Source: Pelotomaculum_C sp050950345 (GTDB lineage Bacteria > Bacillota > Desulfotomaculia > Desulfotomaculales > Pelotomaculaceae). From it: a stretch of 64,000 bases of DNA. Location of the stretch: positions 186,001 to 250,000 of the forward strand of contig JBMNHK010000004.1 of assembly GCA_050950345.1 (NCBI GenBank), in the 5' to 3' direction. Below, in pieces: positions 8,525 through 16,634 of the stretch (positions within the stretch are counted from its first letter, which is position 1; the number at the start of each line of letters is the position of its first letter). Position numbers and translations under genes: made by a program. The notes beneath the pieces are model-generated. The model searched no databases, was not told the DNA's origin, and was given only the letters and a program-made list of their open reading frames with translations.

Positions 8525-9100
8525 TTAGTAGTACATATTTTTCAGAAAATAACTTTTTGTCCGGTCCTTGAGGAGACACCAGACAAAGATACAGCCTCCC
8601 AGGACAATGAAGATATCCCCGACACTGTAAACAACCACGTTTGGTATGGCGAAAATATCTGCCAGAAAGTAAAATTTGGTATCAGGGCCGGCGGGAATAT
8701 AGTTAAAGGCCGCTAAGCCTTGCTCGACTCTTGCCAGTTCTTCTGCGGAAGCGGCCAAAAGAAAATACTCTTCTTTAATAGGCATATGGCCGCCGTTGGC
8801 AAATATGGCGAGCAGGTTGCCCAGTAAGCCAAGGCCGATGAAGGCAAAGCCCCGCAGCCGCAGGTTGAGGAGGACAAAAAGGGCGACCAGGGCTAAAGAA
8901 AGCATATATAATTTAGGAGCCAGCGGGTCTGCAATATGAAAAGTGTAACGCAGGCTTGAACCGGTGATGATTTTAAGACCTACTGCTACAAGAACCAGCC
9001 AGGTATGTTTAAAACGGAGTTCTTTGATCCTGCTCAAGCTGCCGCCGGTGAGAAGGGCGACAGCCGCAACCGCGCCAATAACAATAATAAAGAAAGCCAT
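8525..9100 (-). CDS. DUF5317 family membrane protein
   Basis: A 191-residue protein with about five hydrophobic segments (residues 1-18, 33-46, 63-80, 84-102, 157-176). The loop NGGHMPI near residue 102 is a feature I associate with the DUF5317 family of clostridia. Function unknown. It is about 20 bases downstream of the HD-GYP gene on the same strand, so the two are probably co-transcribed. Confidence 0.65.
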   Translation of the reverse strand: MAFFIIVIGAVAAVALLTGGSLSRIKELRFKHTWLVLVAVGLKIITGSSLRYTFHIADPLAPKLYMLSLALVALFVLLNLRLRGFAFIGLGLLGNLLAIFANGGHMPIKEEYFLLAASAEELARVEQGLAAFNYIPAGPDTKFYFLADIFAIPNVVVYSVGDIFIVLGGCIFVWCLLKDRTKSYFLKNMYY

Positions 9101-9120
9101 CTATAACCTCTCCGTAAGAT

Positions 9121-10425
9121 TTATTTGCTTTCCCGCAGTGTTTCAATAAATACCCGGACAATTTGAGGATCAAACTGTGTGCCTGAATGTTTGATCAGCT
9201 CCTGGATGGCTATTTCCATATCCAGGGCCTTGCGATAGGGACGGTCAGAAGTCATGGCGTCATAGCTGTCGGCAACGGCCATGATCCTGGCTCCCAGCGG
9301 TATTTCCTCGCCTTTAAGTCCTTCAGGATAGCCCTTACCGTCGTACCGTTCATGGTGGCAGGAGACAATCCTGGCGCCGGCCTTGTAAAAACGCAGGTTG
9401 CTGAGGACCTCATAACCGCAGGAGGAATGGTTGTTGATGATCTGCCGCTCTTCAGGTGTTAAAGGCCCATCTTTTAACAGAATAGCGTCCGGCACCGAGA
9501 TTTTACCCAGGTCATGTACTTTTGCGGCGGTGACAAGAGTTTCATAATCCCTGGGACTGAGCATGAGCTTGTTGGCTATTGCCTCACAGTACTTCGACAC
9601 CCGGGAAGAATGCTGGGCTGTATAAGCGTCTCTTTGGTCGATAATATCGGCCAGAGCCTCAATGGTTTTCCTGGTCTCCGTGCGCAGGGTGATATAATTG
9701 TCGAAACTGAAATGTGCCATAGCCAGCGGTAATACCAGGATAATGATGGCAAGAGGTTCATAGGTGTAGAGGATAACGATCAAAAGGCTCACCGGAACTA
9801 AAGCTGCAAAATGGATTACTTCCAGTTTGATGTCGCTGGTTAACTGGCGTAACCAGTTGATCCCCTGGCTTAAGGAAATTATGGTTGTTACCAGGATAAA
9901 ATTGACGATCACATAAACCAGGCAGCTCAGCACCAAGGCCCAAAAATCAGACTTAAAGTCTACCGGACCGGTATTTGTCCTCACCAGATGGTACACAAAC
10001 CAGCTGCAATAAATGGTGATGGCATACTGGCTGATATTAAATAGCACTTTTTGCCAACCGCGGCGGCCTATAATATCGGTGATAATATTGGCGATGGTGC
10101 ACGACAAAACAGCCATGGGCAGTCCAAATAAAATTAAGACCGAAATATGTACCGCAAAAGAGATGGTTAGTAAATCATTGTTGGGCATGTTGATGGGTTT
10201 CATCTCAGTAGCTGTACTAAACACCAGACAAAAGATGAAGACCCAAAGCATATCCGGCTCCCAGCCCAAGGTGGCTTGACAAATTGCTCGAAAAATAATG
10301 AACAAACCGAGACAATTAATAACCAGCTGATATATGCCGGCCAGGCTTATATGACTTATATGATCAACAAAAAATTTTTTAGTGTTGGCGATGACACTCA
10401 TGTGCAGGATACATCCCTTTTTCAT
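9121..10425 (-). CDS. membrane-bound HD-GYP domain c-di-GMP phosphodiesterase
   Basis: A 434-residue protein with an N-terminal membrane sensor of about eight hydrophobic segments (residues 25-245) and a C-terminal HD-GYP domain (about 255-430). The HD pair is in VHDLGK, and the GYP-type motif HHERYDGKGYPEGLKGEEIP is followed by ADSYDAMTSDRPYR. HD-GYP enzymes hydrolyse c-di-GMP. The first ATG lacks a ribosome site, and the ATG at 10401, 12 bases after AAGGGA, is an equally likely start. A c-di-GMP riboswitch and a BcsA-like glycosyltransferase lie within 8 kb. Confidence 0.85.
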   Translation of the reverse strand: MKKGCILHMSVIANTKKFFVDHISHISLAGIYQLVINCLGLFIIFRAICQATLGWEPDMLWVFIFCLVFSTATEMKPINMPNNDLLTISFAVHISVLILFGLPMAVLSCTIANIITDIIGRRGWQKVLFNISQYAITIYCSWFVYHLVRTNTGPVDFKSDFWALVLSCLVYVIVNFILVTTIISLSQGINWLRQLTSDIKLEVIHFAALVPVSLLIVILYTYEPLAIIILVLPLAMAHFSFDNYITLRTETRKTIEALADIIDQRDAYTAQHSSRVSKYCEAIANKLMLSPRDYETLVTAAKVHDLGKISVPDAILLKDGPLTPEERQIINNHSSCGYEVLSNLRFYKAGARIVSCHHERYDGKGYPEGLKGEEIPLGARIMAVADSYDAMTSDRPYRKALDMEIAIQELIKHSGTQFDPQIVRVFIETLRESK

Positions 10426-10442
10426 GGTTCAAAAGTAATGAT

Positions 10443-10471
10443 TTGACAGTATTAAGCAAATACCTTCATAG
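10443..10471 (+). promoter_or_regulatory. possible opp promoter
   Basis: A perfect TTGACA at 10443-10448 is followed after 17 bases by TCATAG, a poor -10. It is the best candidate ahead of oppA. Confidence 0.3.
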
Positions 10472-10573
10472 ATGTGGTTAAATTTATAAAAGTTACTTTT
10501 TTGTAGCAGGAAATATCAATAATATAGAGAAATTTCCGGAAATAAGGCAAAGAATACGCTTAGGAGGCATAGG

Positions 10574-12190
10574 TTGTTGAACAAGCTCGCGAAATTTCTT
10601 ATTTTGATTTTATTGGTGCTAATAACAGCCGGTTGTTCGTCAAATACGTCATCCAAACCAGACCAGGCTGTTAAGCAGACAATCAAGTACAATATTGGAG
10701 CTGAACCGGCCACCCTGGATCCGGCACTTGCTGAAGGAGCTAACGAAATGACCATAGAAAACGCCCTGCTGGAAGGTCTGGTGCGCATGGATCCCAACGG
10801 TAATGTTTCCCCCGGCATGGCCATCAGCTGGGAGATTTCAGATGACGGACTTACATATACTTTTAACTTGCGGGAAGCTCACTGGAGTAACGGGGATCCT
10901 GTTACCGCCGGGGACTTTGTCTACGCCTGGCGCCGTGCCCTGGCTCCGGAAACAGCTTCTCCCTATGCCTACCAGCTCTATTATCTAGTTAACGGCAAAG
11001 CGTATAATTCCGGTGAACTTGATAACCCGGCTGAAGTCGGTGTCCGCGCCGAAGGAAAAGACAAATTAATCGTAACCCTGGAGCACCCGGTTCCTTATTT
11101 CCTGTCCCTAACCGCCATCCCCATCATGTTTCCGGTGCATCAAAAGGCCGTGGAACAGGACAGCGCCGGTTGGGCTCAGAACCCGGCGTCTTATATCTGC
11201 AACGGACCCTTTAAGCTTGCTGCCTGGGAGCGTAACCAGCAATTAACCCTGGTCAAGAACGAAAACTATTGGGATCGTGACAATGTCAAATTGGAGGAAC
11301 TGGTGATCACCCTGGTGGCTGATTCCAACACGGAGCTGGCCATGTTTGAGAGCGGTCAGATCGATATAGCGGAGACGCCTCCCTACCGGGAAATGGAACG
11401 CCTGGCCCGGGGTAATTCCCTCGAGCTGAGTCCGGAACTATCCAACGAGTTTTATATGTTTAATACCAACAACACCCCCTTTAACGATCTGCGGGTGCGC
11501 AGGGCTTTATCCCTGGCCATAGATCGCGAAGCCCTGGTAAGTAAAGTGACCATGGGCGGGGAAAAGGCAGCTTATGGATTTGTGCCCTATGGCGTAGCCG
11601 GTGCGTCAGCCGGCAGTGATTTCAGAAGCATGGAAGAGAAGTTAATTGAAGGCTACAACCCGGAGAAGGCCAGTAAACTGCTGGCTGAAGCAGGTTTTCC
11701 GGCAGGGCAGGGTTTCCCTAAAATTGAACTGCTGCTCACCAATAACAAAAACCACCTGGCTGTGGCCGAGGCCATTACCGGCATGTGGCGGGAAAAACTG
11801 GGGATTGAAACGAATATTAATGTGCAGGAGTACAAAGCCTATTTTGCTACACTGGATGCAAGGGATTTTGATATCGCCCGTGTAGGCTGGAATGCGGATT
11901 ACAATGATCCCATGACGTTTCTGGATTTGTTTTTAACCGACAGCCCCAACAACCAGGCTGGTTGGAGTAATGAAGCATATGACGGTCTGCTGCAAGAAGC
12001 CAATGCTAACGCAGACAACAACGCACGAATGCAAAGCATGTTGCAGGCGGAGAGAATACTGATGAACGAATTGCCGGTCGTACCAATCTATTACTATACC
12101 AACCCTTATCTGGAAAAAGGTAATATCCATAATGTGCTTCATCCCAGCTTTGCATTCCTGGCCGATTTTAAATGGGCCTATGTCAGTTAG
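10574..12190 (+). CDS. oppA: oligopeptide ABC transporter substrate-binding lipoprotein OppA
   Basis: A 538-residue extracytoplasmic binding protein of the SBP_bac_5 family. It starts at TTG behind AGGAGG, with a lipoprotein signal peptide ending LITAGC. The mature protein has typical OppA signatures: EPATLDPA, LLEGLVRMDPNG, WSNGDPVTAGDFVYAWRRAL. It would capture peptides at the membrane surface and deliver them to the OppBC channel encoded directly downstream (oppB starts four bases after the stop). The broad OppA class is secure; the exact ligand (peptide, signal peptide or metal chelate) is not readable from sequence. Confidence 0.9.
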   Translation: MLNKLAKFLILILLVLITAGCSSNTSSKPDQAVKQTIKYNIGAEPATLDPALAEGANEMTIENALLEGLVRMDPNGNVSPGMAISWEISDDGLTYTFNLREAHWSNGDPVTAGDFVYAWRRALAPETASPYAYQLYYLVNGKAYNSGELDNPAEVGVRAEGKDKLIVTLEHPVPYFLSLTAIPIMFPVHQKAVEQDSAGWAQNPASYICNGPFKLAAWERNQQLTLVKNENYWDRDNVKLEELVITLVADSNTELAMFESGQIDIAETPPYREMERLARGNSLELSPELSNEFYMFNTNNTPFNDLRVRRALSLAIDREALVSKVTMGGEKAAYGFVPYGVAGASAGSDFRSMEEKLIEGYNPEKASKLLAEAGFPAGQGFPKIELLLTNNKNHLAVAEAITGMWREKLGIETNINVQEYKAYFATLDARDFDIARVGWNADYNDPMTFLDLFLTDSPNNQAGWSNEAYDGLLQEANANADNNARMQSMLQAERILMNELPVVPIYYYTNPYLEKGNIHNVLHPSFAFLADFKWAYVS

Positions 12191-12193
12191 GTT

Positions 12194-13117
12194 ATGGGCT
12201 ATATTTTAAAAAAAGCAGCTTTTTATCTGGGAGTCATGTGGGTTGTCGTGACTCTCACCTTTTTCTTAATCCGTTTTATACCGGGTGATCCGTTTTTTAA
12301 TAAGCGTGTGCCCCCTGAAGTAAAAGCCAATTACCTGACCAGGTATGGCCTGGATCAGCCCGTAATGCTCCAGTACGGCAGGTATTTGTCGGATCTTGTT
12401 CACCTGGATCTGGGGCCTTCGTTAAAATATCCCGGGCGTACCGTCAACGAAATTATTAAGGAGTCATTTCCTTTTTCAGCAATTCTCGGACTCCTGGCTC
12501 TCATGCTGGCAGGCGTCCTGGGTATAGCTTTAGGTGTGTCCGCAGCGGCCTGGCAGGAAAAGTGGCAGGACAAGGCAATCCTGTTGCTGGCTACCCTTGG
12601 ACTCTCCATCCCAAACTTCGCCCTGGGAGCCGGCCTTATCTACCTTTTTGCCTTGAAATTAAGGTTATTCCCGGTGGCCATGTTCACCAGCCCGCTTGGC
12701 CTGGTCTTGCCGGTGTTGACACTTGCCGTACTTCCTGCCGCAGTTATCACCCGCCTGGTGCGGACTGAAATGATTGAGGTGCTGAACAGGGACTATATTA
12801 TTGCTGCCAGGGCACGGGGGTTATCACCTGGCTCGGTACTTTTCCGGCATGCCCTGCCCAATGCCCTGCCGGGGATTGTTCAGTACCTGAGCCCGGTAGC
12901 AGCCAACCTCTTGACGGGGAGCTTTGTGGTAGAAAAAATATTTGCCCTGCCCGGGCTGGGACATTATTATGTCAATTCGGTAGCTAACCGCGATTACAAT
13001 ATGGTGGCAGGGATAACTATCTTCTATGCTTTTATCCTGTTGATTACCACCTTTGCGGCAGATATCCTGGTTTCCCTGATCAACCCTAAAACCCGGCTCA
13101 AGGATGGGGTAATATGA
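12194..13117 (+). CDS. oppB: oligopeptide ABC transporter permease OppB
   Basis: A 307-residue inner-membrane permease with six hydrophobic segments. The binding-protein-dependent transport signature (EAA loop) reads YIIAARARGLSPGSVLFRHALPNALP near residues 196-222, and the C-terminus has the family sequence FALPGLGHYYVNSV. It pairs with OppC to form the channel. It overlaps oppC by four bases, which implies translational coupling. Confidence 0.92.
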   Translation: MGYILKKAAFYLGVMWVVVTLTFFLIRFIPGDPFFNKRVPPEVKANYLTRYGLDQPVMLQYGRYLSDLVHLDLGPSLKYPGRTVNEIIKESFPFSAILGLLALMLAGVLGIALGVSAAAWQEKWQDKAILLLATLGLSIPNFALGAGLIYLFALKLRLFPVAMFTSPLGLVLPVLTLAVLPAAVITRLVRTEMIEVLNRDYIIAARARGLSPGSVLFRHALPNALPGIVQYLSPVAANLLTGSFVVEKIFALPGLGHYYVNSVANRDYNMVAGITIFYAFILLITTFAADILVSLINPKTRLKDGVI

Positions 13118-13953
13118 AGTTTGCCGGTGCTTTTAAAAACAAGCTCGTCCTGACTTGCTTGATTATAATTTTATTGTATATAGCTATTGCCATAGGTGGT
13201 ACGCTGTTGTTGCCTCTTGAGCCCAATACTCAGGATTTATCCCGGGCCAATCAAGGGCCCAGCCCCGAACACTGGCTGGGGACGGATTACCTGGGGCGGG
13301 ACTTGCTGGCCAGGATTATTTACGGAATCAGAGTTTCACTGACGATTGCTTTTTTTGCCACCTTGATCAATATAGTTGTAGGTTTTTTAGCCGGCAGTGT
13401 CTCAGGTCTAATAGGCGGTCCGGCGGATCGCCTCATTATGACTTTTGTGGCTGTTTTTTGGTGTATCCCGACCTTTTTATTTGTTGTGATGTTCACTGCC
13501 TTACTGGGACCGGGCATCGCAAACATTTTTATAGCTATGGGTCTGGTGCTCTGGATTCCTACGGCGAGGCTGATCAGGGGCGAAGTCCTTGTCATAAGAG
13601 ATGCGCCCTTTATCCGGTTTGCCAGGCTCAATGGCGCGTCCAGCTTGGATATAGTCGGCCGGCATATACTGCCTGGCTGCATCCCGGTGCTTTTGACCGC
13701 GGCTGCTTTTTCGATCCCGGACGCGATTATGGCGGAAGCTTATTTAAGCATTCTGGGTCTGGGGGTACAGGTGCCTAATGCCAGTCTCGGCGTATTGATT
13801 ACCGACGGTTTGCAGTCCTTCCGGGTATATCCCTGGCAGTGGATCTGCCCGGTGCTGTCCCTCACAGGGTTGGTGTTATGTTTTAACTTGCTGGGTGACT
13901 CGTTACATAAGGCCTACAGTAAACAGTCGAAAGGACTGCTGGAAAATGATTGA
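13114..13953 (+). CDS. oppC: oligopeptide ABC transporter permease OppC
   Basis: A 279-residue permease partner of OppB. The N-terminal signature HWLGTDYLGRDLLARIIYG (about residues 50-68) is diagnostic for OppC/DppC. The EAA loop is FIRFARLNGASSLDIVGRHILPG. Six hydrophobic segments are visible. The gene overlaps oppB by four bases and oppD by eight. Confidence 0.92.
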   Translation: MKFAGAFKNKLVLTCLIIILLYIAIAIGGTLLLPLEPNTQDLSRANQGPSPEHWLGTDYLGRDLLARIIYGIRVSLTIAFFATLINIVVGFLAGSVSGLIGGPADRLIMTFVAVFWCIPTFLFVVMFTALLGPGIANIFIAMGLVLWIPTARLIRGEVLVIRDAPFIRFARLNGASSLDIVGRHILPGCIPVLLTAAAFSIPDAIMAEAYLSILGLGVQVPNASLGVLITDGLQSFRVYPWQWICPVLSLTGLVLCFNLLGDSLHKAYSKQSKGLLEND

Positions 13954-14902
13954 GGTAACTGGTTTAAATCTTCTGCTCAAAAAAGATAGGGTGCTTTTAC
14001 CCTTGCTCAAAAATATAAATTTTCACCTGGCAGCCGGCCGTACCCTGGGCATTATCGGTGAGTCCGGCAGCGGCAAAACATTGATTGCCTATGCCTTGCT
14101 GGGTTTGCTGAATCGCACGGATGGTCTGACCGGTTCCATTGAGCTTTTTGGAACCGGGAATATACTGGCGGGCAACCGCCGGGAAGTTTTGCAGACAAGG
14201 CGCCAAAAAATTGGTTATGTGCCTCAGGATCCCCAGGGCTCCCTTACGCCGACACAACGGATCGGTGCTCAATTAAGGGAAGTGGTAGAGGTCAAAACCG
14301 GGCTTTCCCGCCAAAGGGCTGCGCTACAAGCGGCAGAGCTGTTAACCAGGGTGGGTTTCAGAGAACCCCAGCAGATTATGTCCAAATATCCCCACCAGCT
14401 CAGTGGCGGCATGTGTCAGCGGGTGGCCGTGGCTATGGCTATAGCAGGCGCGCCGGAGCTAATTGTGGCCGATGAACCGACTTCGAACCTGGATATGTTG
14501 TCAAAGAAGGAGATTATGGCTCTTCTCCAACAGGCACAGACTGAGCTGGCCTGCACTATGGTCATAGTGACACATGATCTGGAGCCGGCTTTGCAATATT
14601 GCGATACCCTGGCCGTTTTCTATAGTGGACAATTGGTAGAAATGGGTGCAGTCAGAGAGGGTTCTTTCAACCCGCGGCACCCTTATACAAAAGATCTGTT
14701 ATCCTGCTTTTTCCATGAGTTGGCGGGTAACCCGTTACGGTTTGTGCCGGCCGATCCTCCCCCGCTATATGAACGGTTGAAGGGATGCAGGTATGCGCAC
14801 TGTTGCAGTGAATGCAGACCTCGCTGCAGGGAAGAGGAGCCGCCAACGAGAAGATTTTTAGACGGATTGGTCTTATGCTGGCTCAATGGGGGTGGGGAGT
14901 AA
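13946..14902 (+). CDS. oppD: oligopeptide ABC transporter ATP-binding protein OppD
   Basis: A 318-residue ABC ATPase. Walker A is GESGSGKT near residue 37, the ABC signature is LSGGMCQR near 152, and Walker B is LIVADEPTSNLD near 170. The C-terminal extension carries the oligopeptide-transporter tail with a Cys cluster (CRYAHCCSECRPRC) that, in this family, can hold an iron-sulfur cluster. The ATG at 13946 is chosen because it begins the recognisable domain (MIEVTGLNL). The open frame extends 17 codons further up inside oppC. Confidence 0.9.
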   Translation: MIEVTGLNLLLKKDRVLLPLLKNINFHLAAGRTLGIIGESGSGKTLIAYALLGLLNRTDGLTGSIELFGTGNILAGNRREVLQTRRQKIGYVPQDPQGSLTPTQRIGAQLREVVEVKTGLSRQRAALQAAELLTRVGFREPQQIMSKYPHQLSGGMCQRVAVAMAIAGAPELIVADEPTSNLDMLSKKEIMALLQQAQTELACTMVIVTHDLEPALQYCDTLAVFYSGQLVEMGAVREGSFNPRHPYTKDLLSCFFHELAGNPLRFVPADPPPLYERLKGCRYAHCCSECRPRCREEEPPTRRFLDGLVLCWLNGGGE

Positions 14903-14904
14903 CA

Positions 14905-15672
14905 GTGTTGGAAGAAGATCTGGTTACGCTGGAGGACGTTTATTTTTCCTATAAAAATTCTCCGCGACAGGTGTTGCAGGGGATTAACCTGGTGATCAGG
15001 CAAGGGGACATGATCGGATTGCTGGGTGAGAGCGGTTCAGGTAAAACAACGCTGTCCCTGGTCTTAGCCGGCTTTGAACAACCCGGTTCCGGCAGGGTTC
15101 TATATAAAAAGGCCGATTTGCGGCAGAGAAGAGTTTATCAAGAATACCGGAGCGTTATTCAGTATCTTTTTCAAAATCCCAGAGCGGCGGTAAACAGGTT
15201 TATGCGTGTTTTTGATCTGGTGGCTGAGCCGCTGGTCTACCGCAAATATGAACAAAAGATCAGGGTTAAACTGGTTGCCGAAACACTGAACATGGTTGGA
15301 TTGGAAGAAACCCGTTGGTATGATTACCCGGACCAGTTGAGTTTAGGGCAACTGCAGCGTATTTGTCTGGCCCGGGCCATGATCACAAGGCCGCTGATGA
15401 TTATCTGTGATGAACCGTTTTCCGCCCTGGATGTTATTAGCAGGGTAAGGATGGAAAATGTTATCTTTGAACTAAATGAGAAGAATTCGACCACCTTTGT
15501 AATCATAAGCCATGAACCAAAGACATTGCTAAAATTGTGCCAAAAAATCATGGTTCTGCAGGATGGACGGCAAACTGATTTTTGGCGCTGCGACCAGAAC
15601 AACATCCTTAGTCAATATGCCCGGCAGTTATTGCCTGAAACTACAAAGGATTTTAAAAACATTTGCGTCTGA
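14905..15672 (+). CDS. oppF: oligopeptide ABC transporter ATP-binding protein OppF
   Basis: A 255-residue ABC ATPase, the second nucleotide-binding subunit. Walker A is GESGSGKTT near residue 40, the signature is the slightly unusual LSLGQLQRICLAR near 145, and Walker B is LMIICDEPFSALD near 165. GTG 14905 is chosen because GGGGAG ends five bases before it and it directly follows the oppD stop. The frame is open further up, but that stretch overlaps oppD. The stop codon lies inside the terminator stem. Confidence 0.88.
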   Translation: MLEEDLVTLEDVYFSYKNSPRQVLQGINLVIRQGDMIGLLGESGSGKTTLSLVLAGFEQPGSGRVLYKKADLRQRRVYQEYRSVIQYLFQNPRAAVNRFMRVFDLVAEPLVYRKYEQKIRVKLVAETLNMVGLEETRWYDYPDQLSLGQLQRICLARAMITRPLMIICDEPFSALDVISRVRMENVIFELNEKNSTTFVIISHEPKTLLKLCQKIMVLQDGRQTDFWRCDQNNILSQYARQLLPETTKDFKNICV

Positions 15673-15690
15673 TGTCGCAAATGTCTTTTT
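15659..15690 (+). terminator. intrinsic terminator of the opp operon
   Basis: ACATTTGCG (15659-15667) pairs with CGCAAATGT (15676-15684), followed by CTTTTTT. The 5' arm overlaps the oppF stop codon. Confidence 0.85.
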
Positions 15691-15810
15691 TATTAATAAT
15701 GACCATAATTTTTAACTTTGTTGATTATTAAGACCATAATATGGCATTTTATCATTAGTTATGTATAATGGCATTATAAGTTGCACTTTCCATATAATAA
15801 TACAAATATA

Positions 15811-15896
15811 AACCAAAAAGGCAAACCCATCGAAAGGTGGGGACGCAAAGCCTACGGGTCTACAAGTTTTTACTAAGGCGGCCGGGTTGCTGGTTA
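15811..15896 (+). promoter_or_regulatory. c-di-GMP-I (GEMM) riboswitch aptamer
   Basis: All landmark pieces of the GEMM-I motif are present in order: GGCAAACC (15820-15827), a GAAA tetraloop hairpin (CCATCGAAAGGTGG), GGGACGCAAAGCC with the conserved GACGCAAAGCC at 15842-15852, a second arm ending in GCCGGGTTGC, and a closing P1 helix AACCA (15811-15815) with TGGTT (15891-15895). The RNA binds cyclic di-GMP. It lies 260 bases upstream of an array of four micro-genes and is probably their switch. Confidence 0.88.
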
Positions 15897-15921
15897 AAAC
15901 TAGCGATTAGCCGCCTTTTAG
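15875..15921 (+). terminator. riboswitch expression-platform terminator
   Basis: AAGGCGGC (15875-15882) pairs with GCCGCCTT (15910-15917), followed by TTAGTTTT. The 5' arm is also needed for the second arm of the aptamer (GGCGGCCGGG), so c-di-GMP binding should prevent the terminator. This suggests an ON switch (inference). Confidence 0.7.
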
Positions 15922-15925
15922 TTTT

Positions 15926-16140
15926 GACTTAATGGCTTAATTTGCGTTATCGCAAAAAATATATGTTTATGTCAAAAGGACAGGCCTGGTGTTGCATGAG
16001 GCTTATTTGTGTTGCTTTTTTGCAAAAACGTGCAAAAGGGGGAAATGTATATGCGTTGGTAAAAGATTTGCACACTTGATGGTATGTAATCCTAAACTAT
16101 CGATGTCTTATTAAGTTTGTTTGATATATTCAAATAATTT
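15926..16140 (+). other. untranslated spacer between riboswitch and peptide array
   Basis: No gene of normal size is seen. It contains a well-spaced Shine-Dalgarno site (AAGGGGG, 16037-16043) ahead of a three-codon frame, ATG-CGT-TGG-TAA at 16051-16062. This repeats the first three codons of the downstream micro-genes and then stops. No convincing internal promoter is visible. Confidence 0.5.
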
Positions 16141-16156
16141 TAAGGAGAGATGAGAA

Positions 16157-16228
16157 ATGCGTTGGATTTATCCCCTCATGCTAGTGCTTTCCTTGATCAT
16201 CGCATCAGGCGCAGGACATAAGTGGTAG
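16157..16228 (+). CDS. 23-residue membrane peptide, array copy 1
   Basis: A micro-gene preceded by AAGGAGA. The peptide begins MRWIYPLMLVLSLII, has one hydrophobic stretch (about residues 4-16) long enough to insert in a membrane, then a small-residue stretch (ASGAG), and ends His-Lys-Trp. It differs from the other copies only by Leu instead of Val at position 9. Function unknown; no family recognised. It is the first gene after the c-di-GMP riboswitch and likely under its control. Confidence 0.75.
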   Translation: MRWIYPLMLVLSLIIASGAGHKW

Positions 16229-16269
16229 AAACTAATTGACTAATATCAACTATTAAGGAGAGATGAGAA

Positions 16270-16341
16270 ATGCGTTGGATTTATCCCCTCATGGTAGTGC
16301 TTTCCCTGATCATCGCATCAGGCGCAGGACATAAGTGGTAG
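16270..16341 (+). CDS. 23-residue membrane peptide, array copy 2
   Basis: Begins MRWIYPLMVVLSLII and ends His-Lys-Trp, identical in protein sequence to copies 3 and 4. It has its own AAGGAGA site. A positively charged residue at position 2, a central hydrophobic span and a basic tail are visible. Function unknown. Confidence 0.75.
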   Translation: MRWIYPLMVVLSLIIASGAGHKW

Positions 16342-16381
16342 AAACTAATTGACTAATATCAACTATTAAGGAGGAAAATAA

Positions 16382-16453
16382 ATGCGTTGGATTTATCCCC
16401 TCATGGTAGTGCTTTCCCTGATCATCGCATCAGGCGCAGGACATAAGTGGTAG
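16382..16453 (+). CDS. 23-residue membrane peptide, array copy 3
   Basis: Same peptide as copies 2 and 4. The ribosome site here is the stronger AAGGAGG, eight bases from the ATG. Its DNA is identical to copy 2 within the frame, indicating recent duplication or gene conversion. Function unknown. Confidence 0.75.
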   Translation: MRWIYPLMVVLSLIIASGAGHKW

Positions 16454-16493
16454 AAACTAATTGACTAATATCAACTATTAAGGAGGAAAATAA

Positions 16494-16565
16494 ATGCGTT
16501 GGATTTACCCCCTCATGGTAGTACTTTCCTTGATCATCGCATCAGGTGCGGGTCATAAGTGGTAG
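16494..16565 (+). CDS. 23-residue membrane peptide, array copy 4
   Basis: Same peptide as copies 2 and 3, but with six base changes against copy 3, all silent (codons for Tyr5, Val10, Leu13, Gly18, Ala19, Gly20). That is the pattern of selection on the peptide. It has an AAGGAGG site and is followed by the terminator at 16593. Confidence 0.78.
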   Translation: MRWIYPLMVVLSLIIASGAGHKW

Positions 16566-16592
16566 AAGCTTTACATATTTAATGAGTTAGAG

Positions 16593-16629
16593 AAAAAGCG
16601 TCTCAGCTGTTGTAAGTGAGACGCTTTTT
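16593..16629. terminator. bidirectional terminator after the peptide array
   Basis: AAAAAGCGTCTCA (16593-16605) pairs with TGAGACGCTTTTT (16617-16629). The A and T tracts on either side make it work on both strands, ending the array and the minus-strand DUF188 gene. Confidence 0.9.
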
Positions 16630-16634
16630 AGCTT

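Larger units (their letters stand above)
16141..16565 (+). repeat. four tandem direct repeats of 112-113 bp, each with one micro-gene
   Basis: Starts of successive copies are 113, 112 and 112 bases apart (16157, 16270, 16382, 16494). Each unit holds TTAAGGAG, a 24-codon reading frame including stop, and, except after the last, an identical spacer beginning TAGAAACTAATTGACTAATA. Units 1 and 2 share the leader AAGGAGAGATGAGAA; units 3 and 4 have AAGGAGGAAAATAA. Confidence 0.95.

Noticed and set aside
13895..13945. Longer OppD start inside oppC
   Set aside because: The added residues do not belong to the ABC domain, and ATG 13946 fits the usual coupled overlap.
16149..16220. Alternative frame from the earlier ATG (ATGAGAAATGCG) in array units 1 and 2
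   Set aside because: Units 3 and 4 lack this ATG, and the silent substitutions follow the MRWIYP frame.
16141..16565. CRISPR array
   Set aside because: The 112-bp units are near-identical throughout, with no unique spacers; each contains a gene.
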